A stretch of DNA of 64,000 bases from contig JAJTTP010000001.1 of the NCBI GenBank assembly GCA_023313575.1, positions 2,790,001 to 2,854,000 of the forward strand. Direction: 5' to 3'. The notes under the pieces were generated by a model. That model saw only the letters and a list, made by a program, of their open reading frames with translations, searched no databases and had not been told where the DNA came from. Both the position numbers and the translations under genes were made by a program. This document shows, in pieces, positions 36,452 to 46,953 of this stretch. Each line of letters starts with the position of its first letter. Position 1 is the first letter of the stretch. Origin of the DNA: Eutypella sp. D-1. Lineage: Eukaryota; Ascomycota; Sordariomycetes; Xylariales; Diatrypaceae.

Positions 36452-38220
36452 TTATTGCTGTGGCTTGTACGGGCGGTATCCGGGATAAGCACTGCCGCCA
36501 GCGCTCGGTGCCTGCTCAACAGGCGAGACTGGTGGTGTAGGACGGCTGTTGCCGGAAGTGAAGTCGAACCCGGCGTTGTTCTGAATTCTGGTTGGCGTAG
36601 AAGGTTCCGAATAGTCCAGTGCCGCTGCTGGCGATGGCTGTGCTAGGGGCCTGCTGGACTCAGATGAATAATTCCGTTCAGGTTGCGGGGCGTACTGCCC
36701 GGCACTGTCTCCGGTGTATTGTCTACGGGGAGGTCCTGGATATGATTGGTTTGAGTCACCAGTGTACTGTCTCTGGGGGGCACGAGGGTACTGCTGGTTC
36801 TGGGGTGCGGGTGAAAAAGTGCGGTTCGGACCGCCAGGGGGAGGCTGCCTTTGACCATATGCGCCGCCCATGCCTGGTCTTTGACCCTGGTTACCCGGCG
36901 TTATCGATCTCTGACCGGGCGTAGTAGGTCTTTGGCCGTACCCATACGCCGCGTTTGGGCCCGGAGACGGCCGTCTGGCGTCACCATAACCATAGGCGGC
37001 GTTGGGAACGGGAGCAGGAGAGGGTCTACCACCAACATCATCATAGCCGTATCCTGCCTGTGCGGGAGATCCTACTCTTGGAGGAGCACCGAAGCCGCCG
37101 CCGTTTGCCGGGCTTTGCTGGCCAGGACCCCGGCCGTAAGGTCCCGGGGTTCCACGATACCCAAGCTCATCGTTATAAGGTCTTGGGGTTCGCGACTGAG
37201 GATACCCTGTAGCTTGTGCATACCCTTGACCCATTTGGCCACCTTGATAGCCAGCGTTTTGGTAGTCCTGACGCTGCTGCTGGGGCACTTGCCCGATAGC
37301 GCCAGCTGCACCGTAGCCTTGGTCCGCATAATTGTTTGTGGCCTGCCCATAACCAGCATCGTTGTAAGTATCATAGGCCTGCCCGTTCTGAGCATAAGGG
37401 TTCGGGCTCGTGCTATTTGCTGCCATGTAGCCGTTCGGTACATTTTGCCCAGCCAGAGGAGGCCCATAAGGATTGCGGGCCTCAGGGCTTGTCGCACTTG
37501 GCAGTGCCGGTTGCGATGCATTGAATGTGTTTATTTGCGAAGCCGGAGTGCTCTCGGCTTTCTTCAGTGGTTCCATCTCGACCGTATCCTCCTCAATGAG
37601 GACCTTCTTAGACCCAGCGCCTTCCCAGCTAGGCATAGCCGGTAAAGAGTCCGCGTCTTTCTTAGCTCCGGTGTCGAACTCGGCATATTGAGGCGGTTCA
37701 GGTCTACGAGGTCCGAAGCCTGCGTTCATGTTGGGCTCGGACCTATAGGCTTGGTCATGGTGAGGGGGAATATATGGTTCGTCCAGATATTGGTTACCCT
37801 TTTTTCGAGGAGGATCACAGCATCCGCAGCAGTTCCCACAGCACTTAAGGCAGTAGCAGCATTCGCAGCAGCACGAGACGCCGCAGCAAATGCACCTCGC
37901 ACAACACCATATGATGGATAAGAGGATCAGCCCGCCCACAGCGATTACAGCAATAACTGGCCACCTGCTTCGCGTTAGCTACAGTCGAAGAGTCGGAAGT
38001 GTTGCAGTAAGTAGGCATACTTGCAAAAGCTCGCCTGCATGCAGTTATCCCAACTGCTGAAGGCCGTCTTGGCATCTTTGACGCCATTTTTAACATCGTC
38101 TACGGCACCATCCCGTTTGACAAGACCGGCTACCACGCTCCGAGCAACTAGATCAAGCAGACCTTCCCTGAAGGTCGGTTCCTGGAGGCTGCGCTCCATC
38201 ACAACACCTATGTGCGGCAT
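36452..38220 (-). CDS. Fibroin-3-related fungal membrane protein with Cys-rich juxtamembrane cluster, 570 aa
   Basis: Matches a Pezizomycotina family usually annotated 'fibroin-3 related', of unknown role. Exon 1 is 38220-38021 and exon 2 is 37964-36452. The donor is GTATGC, the branch AGCTAAC, the acceptor GCAG, and the phase fits. The N-terminus MPHIGVVMERS followed by FREGLLDLVARS and FSSWDNCMQASFCKWP is the conserved extracellular part. Residues 69-86 are the membrane segment (PVIAVIAVGGLILLSIIW). Residues 87-117 then hold 17 cysteines as CC and CCC groups, which suggests heavy palmitoylation or metal binding. The remaining 450 residues are a Pro/Tyr/Gly/Gln-rich disordered cytosolic tail with repeated short units such as YAQN, AYGYG and RQYTGDS. 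A PPxY motif (EPPQYAEF) suggests Rsp5-type ubiquitin ligase binding. Function is unknown and plasma-membrane location is inferred. Confidence 0.88.
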
Positions 38221-41200
38221 ATTGGGCGCACGTTTCGACGTGTCGGCGAGAAAAGCATAAATAAAGAATCAATGAAACAACGATCGACGTTCACTCGTAT
38301 TTCCGAGCTGACGTTTTACCCGAAACTTGAATATCCTCTAAAAGTCCATGCCAATATCCCAAAACCCGGTCGATGGTTTGGTACGCGCAGGTAGTCTTGG
38401 CGAATTTGTTGGACTACGAACTGACTGAGGTATGGATTCCTTTCCAAGATCTTGGGTCTATCCGGAATCTATCTCGGATTAGAGATTGTTGTGTGAAAGT
38501 CGTCAGGCTTAGAGCTTTTGCGTATAGCAATAATGAAACGTCGGAAATTTGACTTTTTGAGTGCGGAGCGTCAAGATGGTCAATTATCGGACGATAATGA
38601 GTATTGAAAGAGAGTGGCCCAGGCAGGCAATGCGACGGGTAGAGATAACAATGAATGTTTGTATCGAAACAGAAAAGGAGCGAGTAGTGTACCAGGTTGG
38701 TCGTGCAAAGGAGGGTTAAAGAACAAAAGGATTGTATGTTCAGTCCAACTCCCCCAGAGTAGCCCGTACCTGTTTGACTGTGAAAGTGAGAGAATGTGTA
38801 GACTAAAAGAAAGCAGCTCGAAGAAAGGAAGGAAAGAAGAGATCCTCGCGAAACAGCTGCAAAGTGGCAGCCTGGGCTGACTACTCTAGTAGTAGGGTTT
38901 TTTTTTCCCTTAGCTGGAGGATAGACGGGCAGACAAGCAGGCAGGCCGGCAGCCAGGCAGGATAGCGGGAAAAGAGCGATTGAACAGGAATGGTGATGCG
39001 AAAGGTAACTCGCAATTTACCAGTAGCGGGTATTTTAGCAGGATGGTCTTAGAAGGTAGCCAGGATGGCAGGATGGGAGCTGCAAACCCCCCAGCGCCGC
39101 AGCAGCGCAGCTGCTCCGGCGCAGTTAGGCCCGGTTAGGTCGGTGATACGGTACATACTACATAATGGTACCTGGCATACATACCTACCTAGGTAAGTAC
39201 ATATGTACATACCCAGTATCTCAAGGTTGGAACGATACTCCAATTAACTAACTCGTTAAACCCTTTCACTTTCTAGGTACTATTGCACTATAATCGTTCG
39301 TTCCTACTGCCGAAAACGCCGTAAGATCGACCCAAATTCCATCCTGATTTGAATAGGATTTGGTGAATTGCGGGGGAGACTTCATACTAAATAAGGTGCT
39401 AAGATAAGGGTCACTCTTAAGTGCAAACATAAGTAATCTAATGCAGGATAATCTTGACTATAAAGAGTAATTCTGGTTGATTATGTATGCATTCGGTTAG
39501 CCGCCTCGTCCGTAGCTGCCCCGCTGTTGGTGCATACTGATGCGTATGTGGTAATAATAAATCTAGGGCTATGAGCTTACCTACCTAGTATCTGCAGGTA
39601 CAAAAGTTTAGTGGTTTGGGTGTCTGGGAGGGAAGGAGGATCTAGGGGAGTACATAACTACCTACATGGATACACTAAATCAAAGCTAGAACATGGACAC
39701 TAAGGATGATGCAACTTGCAAACTACTACTATATTCACCGATTGTCCCCCCTTATGATCTTTACGTCCTTCTTACTACTACTCCGTCCTGTAAATTTATT
39801 TACTACTTAGATACGTAAAGAATTCCGATTTGTAGATAGATAGGGACCTACCTAGGTAGGTATGCAGGTATGCATATACTTTTACCGTTCGCGATCGTCT
39901 CATACGGCTGCATGAAACGTCGAAAACCGGGTCGTCTCAGTGACACAGACCAGAATATGCCGAATGATCGTTGCTTCAAACGCCATACATGACGATATTC
40001 GGATGGATACAACTAATAATAAGTGCTCTTTCTTACCGCAAATCACCCCAAATGGCCCAACCACCTTGGTACCAGACAGCTCGGACCACAATGTCAACGC
40101 CAGTCATCTCAGTCATCCCGCCTCCTCTCATTCTTACGAGGGGACATATTCTGAAGACACAAGACAGCCAATGTATCACGTGGCTTGTCTGTGAATGTCC
40201 TGGGCGCTAAGCTGATTGAAGGGGAGCCAATACTCTCGACTGCACTGCAGCCCCTTGACAACAAATTGGTCAATTGGTGGCCAACCCCTTTATGCTTGAC
40301 TCTAGCACTATTGCGAAACATCTGGGCAGAGCAGATGGACCACATCTTTCTGATGCGAACCCTCGGCTGGGTCTTGTGTGGCTGATAGGTAACCTCTCAT
40401 GCAATCTTCAATAATGAACATATATATTGGCGCCGTCTTGCTCAGCCCCTTCTCCCGACTACCAGAATACCAATCATTCCCGGGAAGCTGAGCGTATGTT
40501 GGCTATTAATATATTCCTCGGCGATAACCAGAAAATCACATATTACTTCGGAAGTGGTGCTGGAGCGCATGCAGCTTTGATGTTCGGGGTTTGGCTACAT
40601 ATCTTGGCTCCTACCCTCGACCCCGCCATATCTCGAGCGAGCAAAACCCCGATGCCATGACGGATATATTGGCACCTTCGAGTAATAGCCTAGTGATCAC
40701 AGTAGTGGCTTCTTTAGAGTGAAGAAGAATGTGTAGAAACCCCACTCAAGACATCATATAGATACAGTTGAGTTGATTGACACCACACAGAGCGCAGAGA
40801 CGTAGTGTTTGCCACCTTGTGTAACGCTGTCGCGTCGTTCTCGACAACTAGGCGCAAGTAATCCATAAACTTTGCGAGTACGTGGTCTACGGTATCCTTT
40901 TGGCCTTAGGTATCTGAGGCGGATTAAGCGGCGCACTCTTCTCGATATTCATCTTACCCAGTCAGAAGGCCATGGCGTAAACGCGGGCAAATCGGCCAGC
41001 GTAGACGAGCAACGCTGGCAAGACAGCTAGACATTCTACGCCTGAGAGGCCGTATAGTTCCAGTGCGTTTCCTAGACAAAGGGAATGCTCAACTTGAAAA
41101 CCTTCTATGAATCGACCGTTAGCGAATGTTCCCCGGGAGACGACAAGCAGGATCTTGAGAGCCGGTCTTTATGGACAGGGCCTTACCCAACATCGTAAAG

Positions 41201-41778
41201 GGCCAATCCATGTAGTGATTTGTGTCCTAGTTTCCATGAAGTATGCCATCCGAGGGAGGCCCGCTTCTTGATACTCGCCTCTCGATAATAGATGTGTTAC
41301 AACATGTAGCACTGAGTCTGGGCTGGTCTGATGGTTTGCGTTATAACTTATCGCACACATTCCTTTCTTTGACAAAGCCTCTCGTTTACTCGGACTAGTA
41401 GAATATTGCCTGCTGATGAATCTGTGGATCAACTCTAGGAACATGTGATAGGCCCGTGAGGAATGATAGTGTAACGAGAGGTTATTCTAGGCAATAGCCA
41501 GACTGCAAGGCTAGTGAATGTTTGCAGCTGTGAATGTTTGCCTTAGCCTGATCCAGGTCCAAATGCCTCGCCTAACATGTGATATAAGAGGCACCGAGTG
41601 TTTTGCTCCGTAATACATGATGGTATCAATTTATGCCCTAGTCTAATCGACTATAGAGAATCAATTTAATCATACCATGTGTAGCGAATACTCCAAGGGC
41701 TTTCTTGGCCCTCCTCATCATGCTGCATATCTCAAACCACAGAGCTCAGAACCACGCGACTAAAGAATATCCTTAACG
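38221..41778. other. Intergenic region at the left border of the accessory block
   Basis: No confident gene. The left end is the promoter of the fibroin-3-like gene. Contains a GCAGGCAGGCCGGCAGCCAGGCAGG patch near 38935-38960 and TACCTACCTAGGTA words at 39181-39195 and 39847-39862. A possible coding remnant on the minus strand at 40962-41444 is listed separately. Confidence 0.5.
40962..41444 (-). other. Unrecognised possible coding remnant, two exon-like segments
   Basis: Two minus-strand segments look like protein. One runs from ATG 41444 to a GTAAGG donor-like site at about 41186, with EYQEAGLPRMAYFMETRTQI and TTWIGPLRCW near its end. A second segment, after a branch-and-acceptor-like GCTAACGG...CATAG, reads GFQVEHSLCLGNALELYGLS then GVECLAVLPALLVYAGRFAR and stops at 40962. 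The apparent 82-nt intron would be well formed, but the phases do not match (exon 1 ends in phase 0 and the good frame downstream needs phase 2). I recognise no family. It may be a decayed gene, or chance open frames in DNA with biased composition. Confidence 0.25.
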
Positions 41779-42644
41779 ATGAGTCTCTGAATTCTGCTAT
41801 CTAACGACGATGGCTGGGAGGAGCTTTACATTCGTGCCGTCTACAAGGTCCTCGTTGAAGCGGGACATGACCTCGTCCTTTCAGCGCCACTAAAGAACCA
41901 ATCGGCCAAGGGTACGTCCATCGATGTGCGACAAGACGACGCATATGTGCTAACTAAAGGCCCCCTAGGAAGAAGAGACGAGGAGCCAAAACCGGAAGCC
42001 GGGGAACCCTTCTGCACCAGAGATGACAGCGAAGGCAGGAAGGGCGGCTCAACTGGGTGAATTCTTTCCCTGTTGCTGCTGTCCGATACGGCATCCAGAA
42101 GTTCGGACCGAAAGTATGGGGCGGAAAGCCCTGTGAGTTGGTTATCTCCGGAGTGAATTATAACTGGAACTCGGGAAAAGACGTCCTTATGTCGGGCACG
42201 GCCAGCATTGCGTGGTGGGCTGCCACAGAGGCGAAGGTACCGGCCATTGCTGTTTCCGCCATATCTGAATTCGGACTTGAACACCTAGACGAGGAACAAG
42301 GTGCAATTTACGCAAGCCTAGTCGATATGATGATCAACACACTTGTTAAGTCTGGTCGGCCTCTGCTGCCGGAGAATGTCTGGTTGAGCGTTCAAACGCC
42401 TTATATTGGAGAACGTCTCCCGAAGACCAGCGACTTCAAGTGGGTATTGAGTCAGCTCAACCCGCGTTCCGAGTCTATATTGAGGTTCACGGGAAACCCC
42501 CCTGATGATGACAAACCCCTTGACGAATGCGACCTCGACAAGCTGCCGGAGGAGAGGGAGGTCCTAAAAGGAGGCTACGACCGGATCTCCGTCAGCATCA
42601 ACGGTCCCGAGCTCGAGGAAATCGTTTCCAAGGAGGATAGGTAG
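41779..42644 (+). pseudogene. SurE-like survival protein/acid phosphatase-like gene, apparently disrupted
   Basis: SurE proteins are metal-dependent nucleotide phosphatases with an N-terminal LxxNDDG metal site. Here ILLSNDDGWEELYIRAVYK, then VLVEAGHDLVLSAPLKNQS, read clearly from 41791. The only upstream ATG (41779) is followed in frame by AGT, CTC and a TGA at 41788-41790. No AG acceptor lies between that stop and the first conserved codon. A GTACGT donor at 41912 and a CTAG acceptor at 41968 give an exon reading RRDEEPKPEAGEPFC, but that frame ends in TGA at 42058. The conserved continuation LNWVNSFPVAAVRYGIQ is in another frame and no GT exists between to allow an intron. Using a later AG near 42042 would restore that frame but not remove the first stop. 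The 3' part (to 42644) is open, including SGTASIAWWAATEAKVPAIA. The usual SGPNVGSN motif reads SGVNYNWN. Confidence 0.65.
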
Positions 42645-43917
42645 TCCGTCAAGGACGCTTTGATGGGCATCTTGGCATGCAATGAGGCAAGCAAGGGCCA
42701 TAGTGCAGCAGCAGCCACATCTACGCACCTTGATTCTAAACGCACGGGGGAAGAGTAGGAGGGGAGTAAGACGTGAGACTTGCGCAAGACGTGGATGGTA
42801 TTGCACCATGTTTAAGTGACGTTGGTCTTGAGTGTTATCGTGTTGAATAAACTAGTTTCTCAGTCTACCCATGCTTTCGTGAATCCACATGGGGGATGAT
42901 CGATTGTCGTATCATATCTCAATGAGGTCTATCCAGCCGCGATACCGCGGTGCTTAATCTAGAATTCGAGTACCGAATCAAATCTTAATCGCGAGCATGG
43001 CAGGTATAAGCCGGCCAGTGGATATAGTAAACTTGGTACGATCTTCACCCGCTGAAATAGCTAGAAAAGGAACTTTATGTTCAATGTGTGTTGGTCCGCA
43101 GCTAACTCTAGTGATCGACCATGTGCGTAGCCATACATAGGCAATCCCCTACCGTCATTGCATTGCCATCGGCTCACCTGGGTTCGTTATTCGCTATATA
43201 GGCCCAACGTTTGGCCGATGTAACCCTTGTATCTGAGTACTAGAGAGCCAGTAACGAGCCTAACAATCCGGCACCTGGCCGCTGAACCAGGATTATAATG
43301 AGCGCACATGCGTTCGGTTCAGCGCGGCAGAGTCCTTCCCAAAAGCCCAGAATGGACAACGATGAAAACTTGCTCCAACGGCTCTATCTTCCCAAATCGA
43401 TATCGTGCATATGATATATAGGATAAAGCCAGAAGTTGGCAGTCATCCTGCATTGGTAGGGCTTTGAATCATGGTAGCATGGGTGTCAGCGTCGTATGTA
43501 AGACGTATACTTGGATATGACAGGGGACTCCTTACTCACACGTGTGAGATCCCAGGATCTGGGTCGGTGTGGGCGGGTGACCTCCCTTGGGAGCAGATTC
43601 CTGCAGTTGGCTCTAATGTTATATGTCATTAACTCCGCCATGATATTGGTGGGCCGTGAGACTGTTGAGCCGCAAAAGTCTAGATCGACCGCCGGACCGG
43701 ATTCCAACGACACACACACATTCCTACATACAGTCAGGGTTGATGCACTGTGACATGATACTATATCTGAGAGAACTTGTGATAATATTGCTCAAAGTAT
43801 ACGCCCATTACCCGCGGAGGTCCTTGTGAAAGGTAGCTACTGCTATCTAAACTCAATCTATGTTGTTGTTGTTGGGAGGGGGGGGGGGGGACCCGCGTGC
43901 AAGTTTCTACTCCGAAC
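42645..43917. other. Intergenic region between SurE-like and P450 genes
   Basis: No gene supported. Contains a G-run at about 43877-43890 just downstream of the P450 stop codon. The two neighbours are convergent, so 3' UTRs are expected. Confidence 0.6.
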
Positions 43918-45857
43918 TTAGACCGCCGGGGTCAGGCGACACAGCACGCCATTGTTGAGTGTGAGCGAGAGCGTCAGTTGTTCCCTCCACTCGGGTGAGG
44001 GGTCCGTGCTCTCTATGGCAGAGAATGCGCGCAGGAGGCGTGCGAGGGTGTACGAGGCCTCAGTCAGCGCGAACTTCTGGCCCGGACAGACGCGTGGGCC
44101 ACCGTTGAACGGAAGATATTCCCACCCAGGCCGCAGGTGCTCCCACCTCTCTGGGCGAAACTCGTCCGCGTCCTCCCCGAAGAACTCTCTTCGTCGATGC
44201 ATCACGAACGTGCTGTAGGTCACCACATTGCCCTTCTTCACAAAGAGCGGCGAACATCCGTCTGGGCCCCCGCCACACGGCACCACCGTGTCCCGGTGCG
44301 CCATCCGGCTGTTCGTGGCTATGGGCGGGAAGCACCGGAGCGCTGCACTCGGGCGAACCGTTATTAGCCGTGCGCATCGATGCTAGACAGGGTGATATTT
44401 TGCGATGGATGGGGGGTGGCGGCTTACTTTCTTGGAGTACATAGCGCAGATAGGTCATCTCCGCGATGGACTCATACGTCAAGGGGTCACGGTAGTGTTC
44501 CAAAACGTCGGCGCGAAGCTTCGCCCAGACATCTGGCCTCCTTGCAAGAACGAAGAACGCGAACGACAGCAGGCCGGCTGTAGTGTCGCGGGCAGCGAGG
44601 AGCATGTTCACGATCTGATCGCGCAGGAGTACCGGGTCGTCTGTGTCCTTGGCGAGCTCGTTGAGGAAGACATACTTCTGGCGGCCGGGGCAACTCATTG
44701 ATGCCTCCTCGACGAGCTTCTCAGCAGGGAGCACCGCTTGTGTGCGGCGGTACTCGAGCGCCTGTTCCACAAACCTCGAGGCGTACGCGTGCACAGTCTT
44801 GCAACAGTCCCGGAATTTGCGATCTCGATGCGCGAACATCAAGTTTCCGAGACGCAAACGTAAGATTGTCCCCTGCTGGGCATAGTCTAGCGCATGGTGG
44901 AACATCATCGCCGACTGGGAGGCGTTGTCACACATCAGACCCACCGACTCCCCAAACATATACTCGCTGTTGGAGTCCAGGACCTGGTACGAACAAATGG
45001 TATTAGTAGGCTATGAATCCAACGGCGCTTCCTGGATCCCAGTGAAGTACAGTGTACGATCTCTTACCATGCGGAAGAAAAGCTGCTGCAGGTCGACGTC
45101 ATAGTTCCGGCTCGCTATAAGTGAGATGAGCTGATCTACGTGGTGACTGAAGATAGAGAAGTCGGTGACCTGGGCCCTGACGAAACTTGGTCTAATCAGG
45201 GCTCTCTGGTGCGACCAAATTTCGTTGTCGGTGGTCTATGACTACGAGTTAGCCATTCTGCCGGAAATAGAAAACAACACAATCCCTGCCTCATAGGAGG
45301 TGGGAGAAAAGGGCGGTACAGCTCCTTTTAGCCAGTTATGAAAGTCGATCTGAGAATAAACTAGCCTATACATACTACCAACACGATATATATTAGTACA
45401 TACTGGAACACTGTATGCCACATATTCGGCTTGGTCTTTGGCGGGGATTAGGGGTTTTACCGAATATTCCTCTTCCAAGCAAAGGTGAAGCGCTCTTTCG
45501 CCTAAGCGGACCCATGCCGAAGTCTTGAAACTGGAAAGATAAAACGTTTTTGATGAGAGCTGGATCACAAGTGTTGATAGTCGTCCGTAGGTAAGTATTT
45601 GTGGTGAAGGTAAGGCCGTTCGTTTCATGGCGCGACTTGAGCAGCTGGAGGAAGCCGTGGCGCTTTGCTGCTTTGAGATTCTCTATGACCACGTCTGTCC
45701 CAAAGAAAGGGTCCCTCTGATACAGCTTCTTCGCGGGAAGGCAGCCATTCTCTCTTCTCATACGGTATCTCCCTCGCATCCTCATTGCCCTGAACGTAGC
45801 GGAGTAAAGGAGTGAGATCACGAAGCCACAAATGGCTATGTATAATGTGAAGGCCAT
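43918..45857 (-). CDS. CYP52/CYP539-like cytochrome P450, about 516 aa, one-base frame conflict at exon 1/2
   Basis: Haem monooxygenase of the microsomal class related to alkane/fatty-acid omega-hydroxylases. Segments on the minus strand are 45857-45461, 45235-45068, 44983-44428 and 44342-43918. An N-terminal anchor (FTLYIAICGFVISLLYSATF) precedes the family signature AKKLYQRDPFFGTDVVIENL. Later come the oxygen-binding helix AARDTTAG, the ExxR motif ETLR (split by the last intron), the CYP52-like insert GGGPDGCSPLFVKKG, PERW and the haem loop FNGGPRVCPG. Joins 2/3 and 3/4 are in phase. Exon 1 ends GRGIF plus one extra base before the only usable donor (GTAAAA). Exon 2 starts at a CATAG acceptor and must read TTDNEIWSHQRALIRPSF in phase 0. 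The extra base would shift the frame, so the gene may be inactive, or the sequence may carry an error there. Substrate is unknown. Confidence 0.85.
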
Positions 45858-45947
45858 GATGGATATAGTTTTCGATACACGGTGGTCGTAGTTTCAAGTA
45901 GGGAGATGTCACAAGCGAGACTCGGGCACGGCTCGAAGAAGCCTGAG

Positions 45948-45955
45948 CTTTTATA
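45948..45955 (-). promoter_or_regulatory. TATA box of the P450 gene
   Basis: TATAAAAG on the minus strand, about 90 bp upstream of the P450 ATG at 45857. Sequence and spacing fit a core promoter. Confidence 0.6.
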
Positions 45956-46882
45956 ATGTTGTTGACGGTCCTAGGCGTGCTTGCTCGCCGATTCCTGGTA
46001 TGACCCGAGTGTTTGCTTCATAGATGCCTGATCACCAATCGCACCGAGACCGTCCTATTGGCGAGCATCGCCCCCGAATAGTAAGGAGGAGGCGCGCGTA
46101 GTTTGCTGACACCTACAACGTAAATACACCGTCGGCTGGTCTTCTTCCTCCCTTGCATTAGCGCTACATTCCCGCCCGATCTTACATGATGGGGGAAGTG
46201 TGTGTTTACGTATGATCAATACCGAGCCATAGTAAAACAAGAGAAATCCTTGCTGGGCTAAGCCTTCATTGAAAAATATTCATCCAATATGGTTAATAGA
46301 CGACGGGTCTCCCTGAGCCGCCCAGTGGGGTTTCCTGATAATGCCATCAATCTATGAGCATGTGTATGTGGAACGGTGGATCGGAGGCGATACCAGGCTG
46401 GATCGTGCTATTCTGTTCTAAAGGTAAAGGATGGCCTCCATCACATTCTGGGCAAAGTATGAGACCTTTCTGGATCGGTGATATCACGCTGCTTGCAGGG
46501 ATCGTTCCACGGTTGATGGCCCTGGAAAAAGACCCTGGAATGAACCGATGAGAATGTTTGCTTGAAGGATTGCATGTACTTTCGTATGCGTGTGCGGATC
46601 ACAAGCGGGGGAAGAGACCTCAAGATACCCCGAAAGGGAGCAGGGGACCGAAAAATGCAGGGGATAGATATCCAGGCGGCTAAAATCTGCTCTCCCACCA
46701 GTCAGACGAAACAAGATCACACGGCTTACCAAGCGTGGGAAAGAACGCCTAGCTTCGGTTGTATCAGTCGCCGGTGAATTAGATTGCGTATAACTACAGA
46801 ACCCAGGAGCCGAGCGTCTGCCGCGGAACCGAGACTCTACTCGTCTGAAAGCTCAGACCGGACGGAATCGGCATTGCCACGA

Positions 46883-46899
46883 GCCAATATAATATTGGC
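46883..46899. promoter_or_regulatory. Facing CCAAT inverted repeat upstream of the NmrA-like gene
   Basis: GCCAATATAATATTGGC is a perfect 8-bp inverted repeat around a single A, made of two facing CCAAT boxes. It lies about 55 bp before the ATG at 46954. CCAAT is the site of the Hap/CBC complex in fungi, so it may serve as a bidirectional element for the two divergent genes. Confidence 0.5.
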
Positions 46900-46953
46900 C
46901 GATGAACCGCTTGCCTAGACAAGTCTGTCAGACAACCTCTAAACCGATCATCA

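Larger units (their letters stand above)
45858..46953. promoter_or_regulatory. Shared divergent promoter region of P450 and NmrA-like genes
   Basis: 1.1 kb between two divergently read oxidoreductase genes. Contains a TATAAAAG box on the P450 side and an 8-bp inverted repeat made of two facing CCAAT boxes on the NmrA side. No coding region supported. Confidence 0.5.

Noticed and set aside
42057..42644. Intact short SurE protein starting at 42057
   Set aside because: That codon is GTG, and the essential NDDG metal site lies upstream in another frame.
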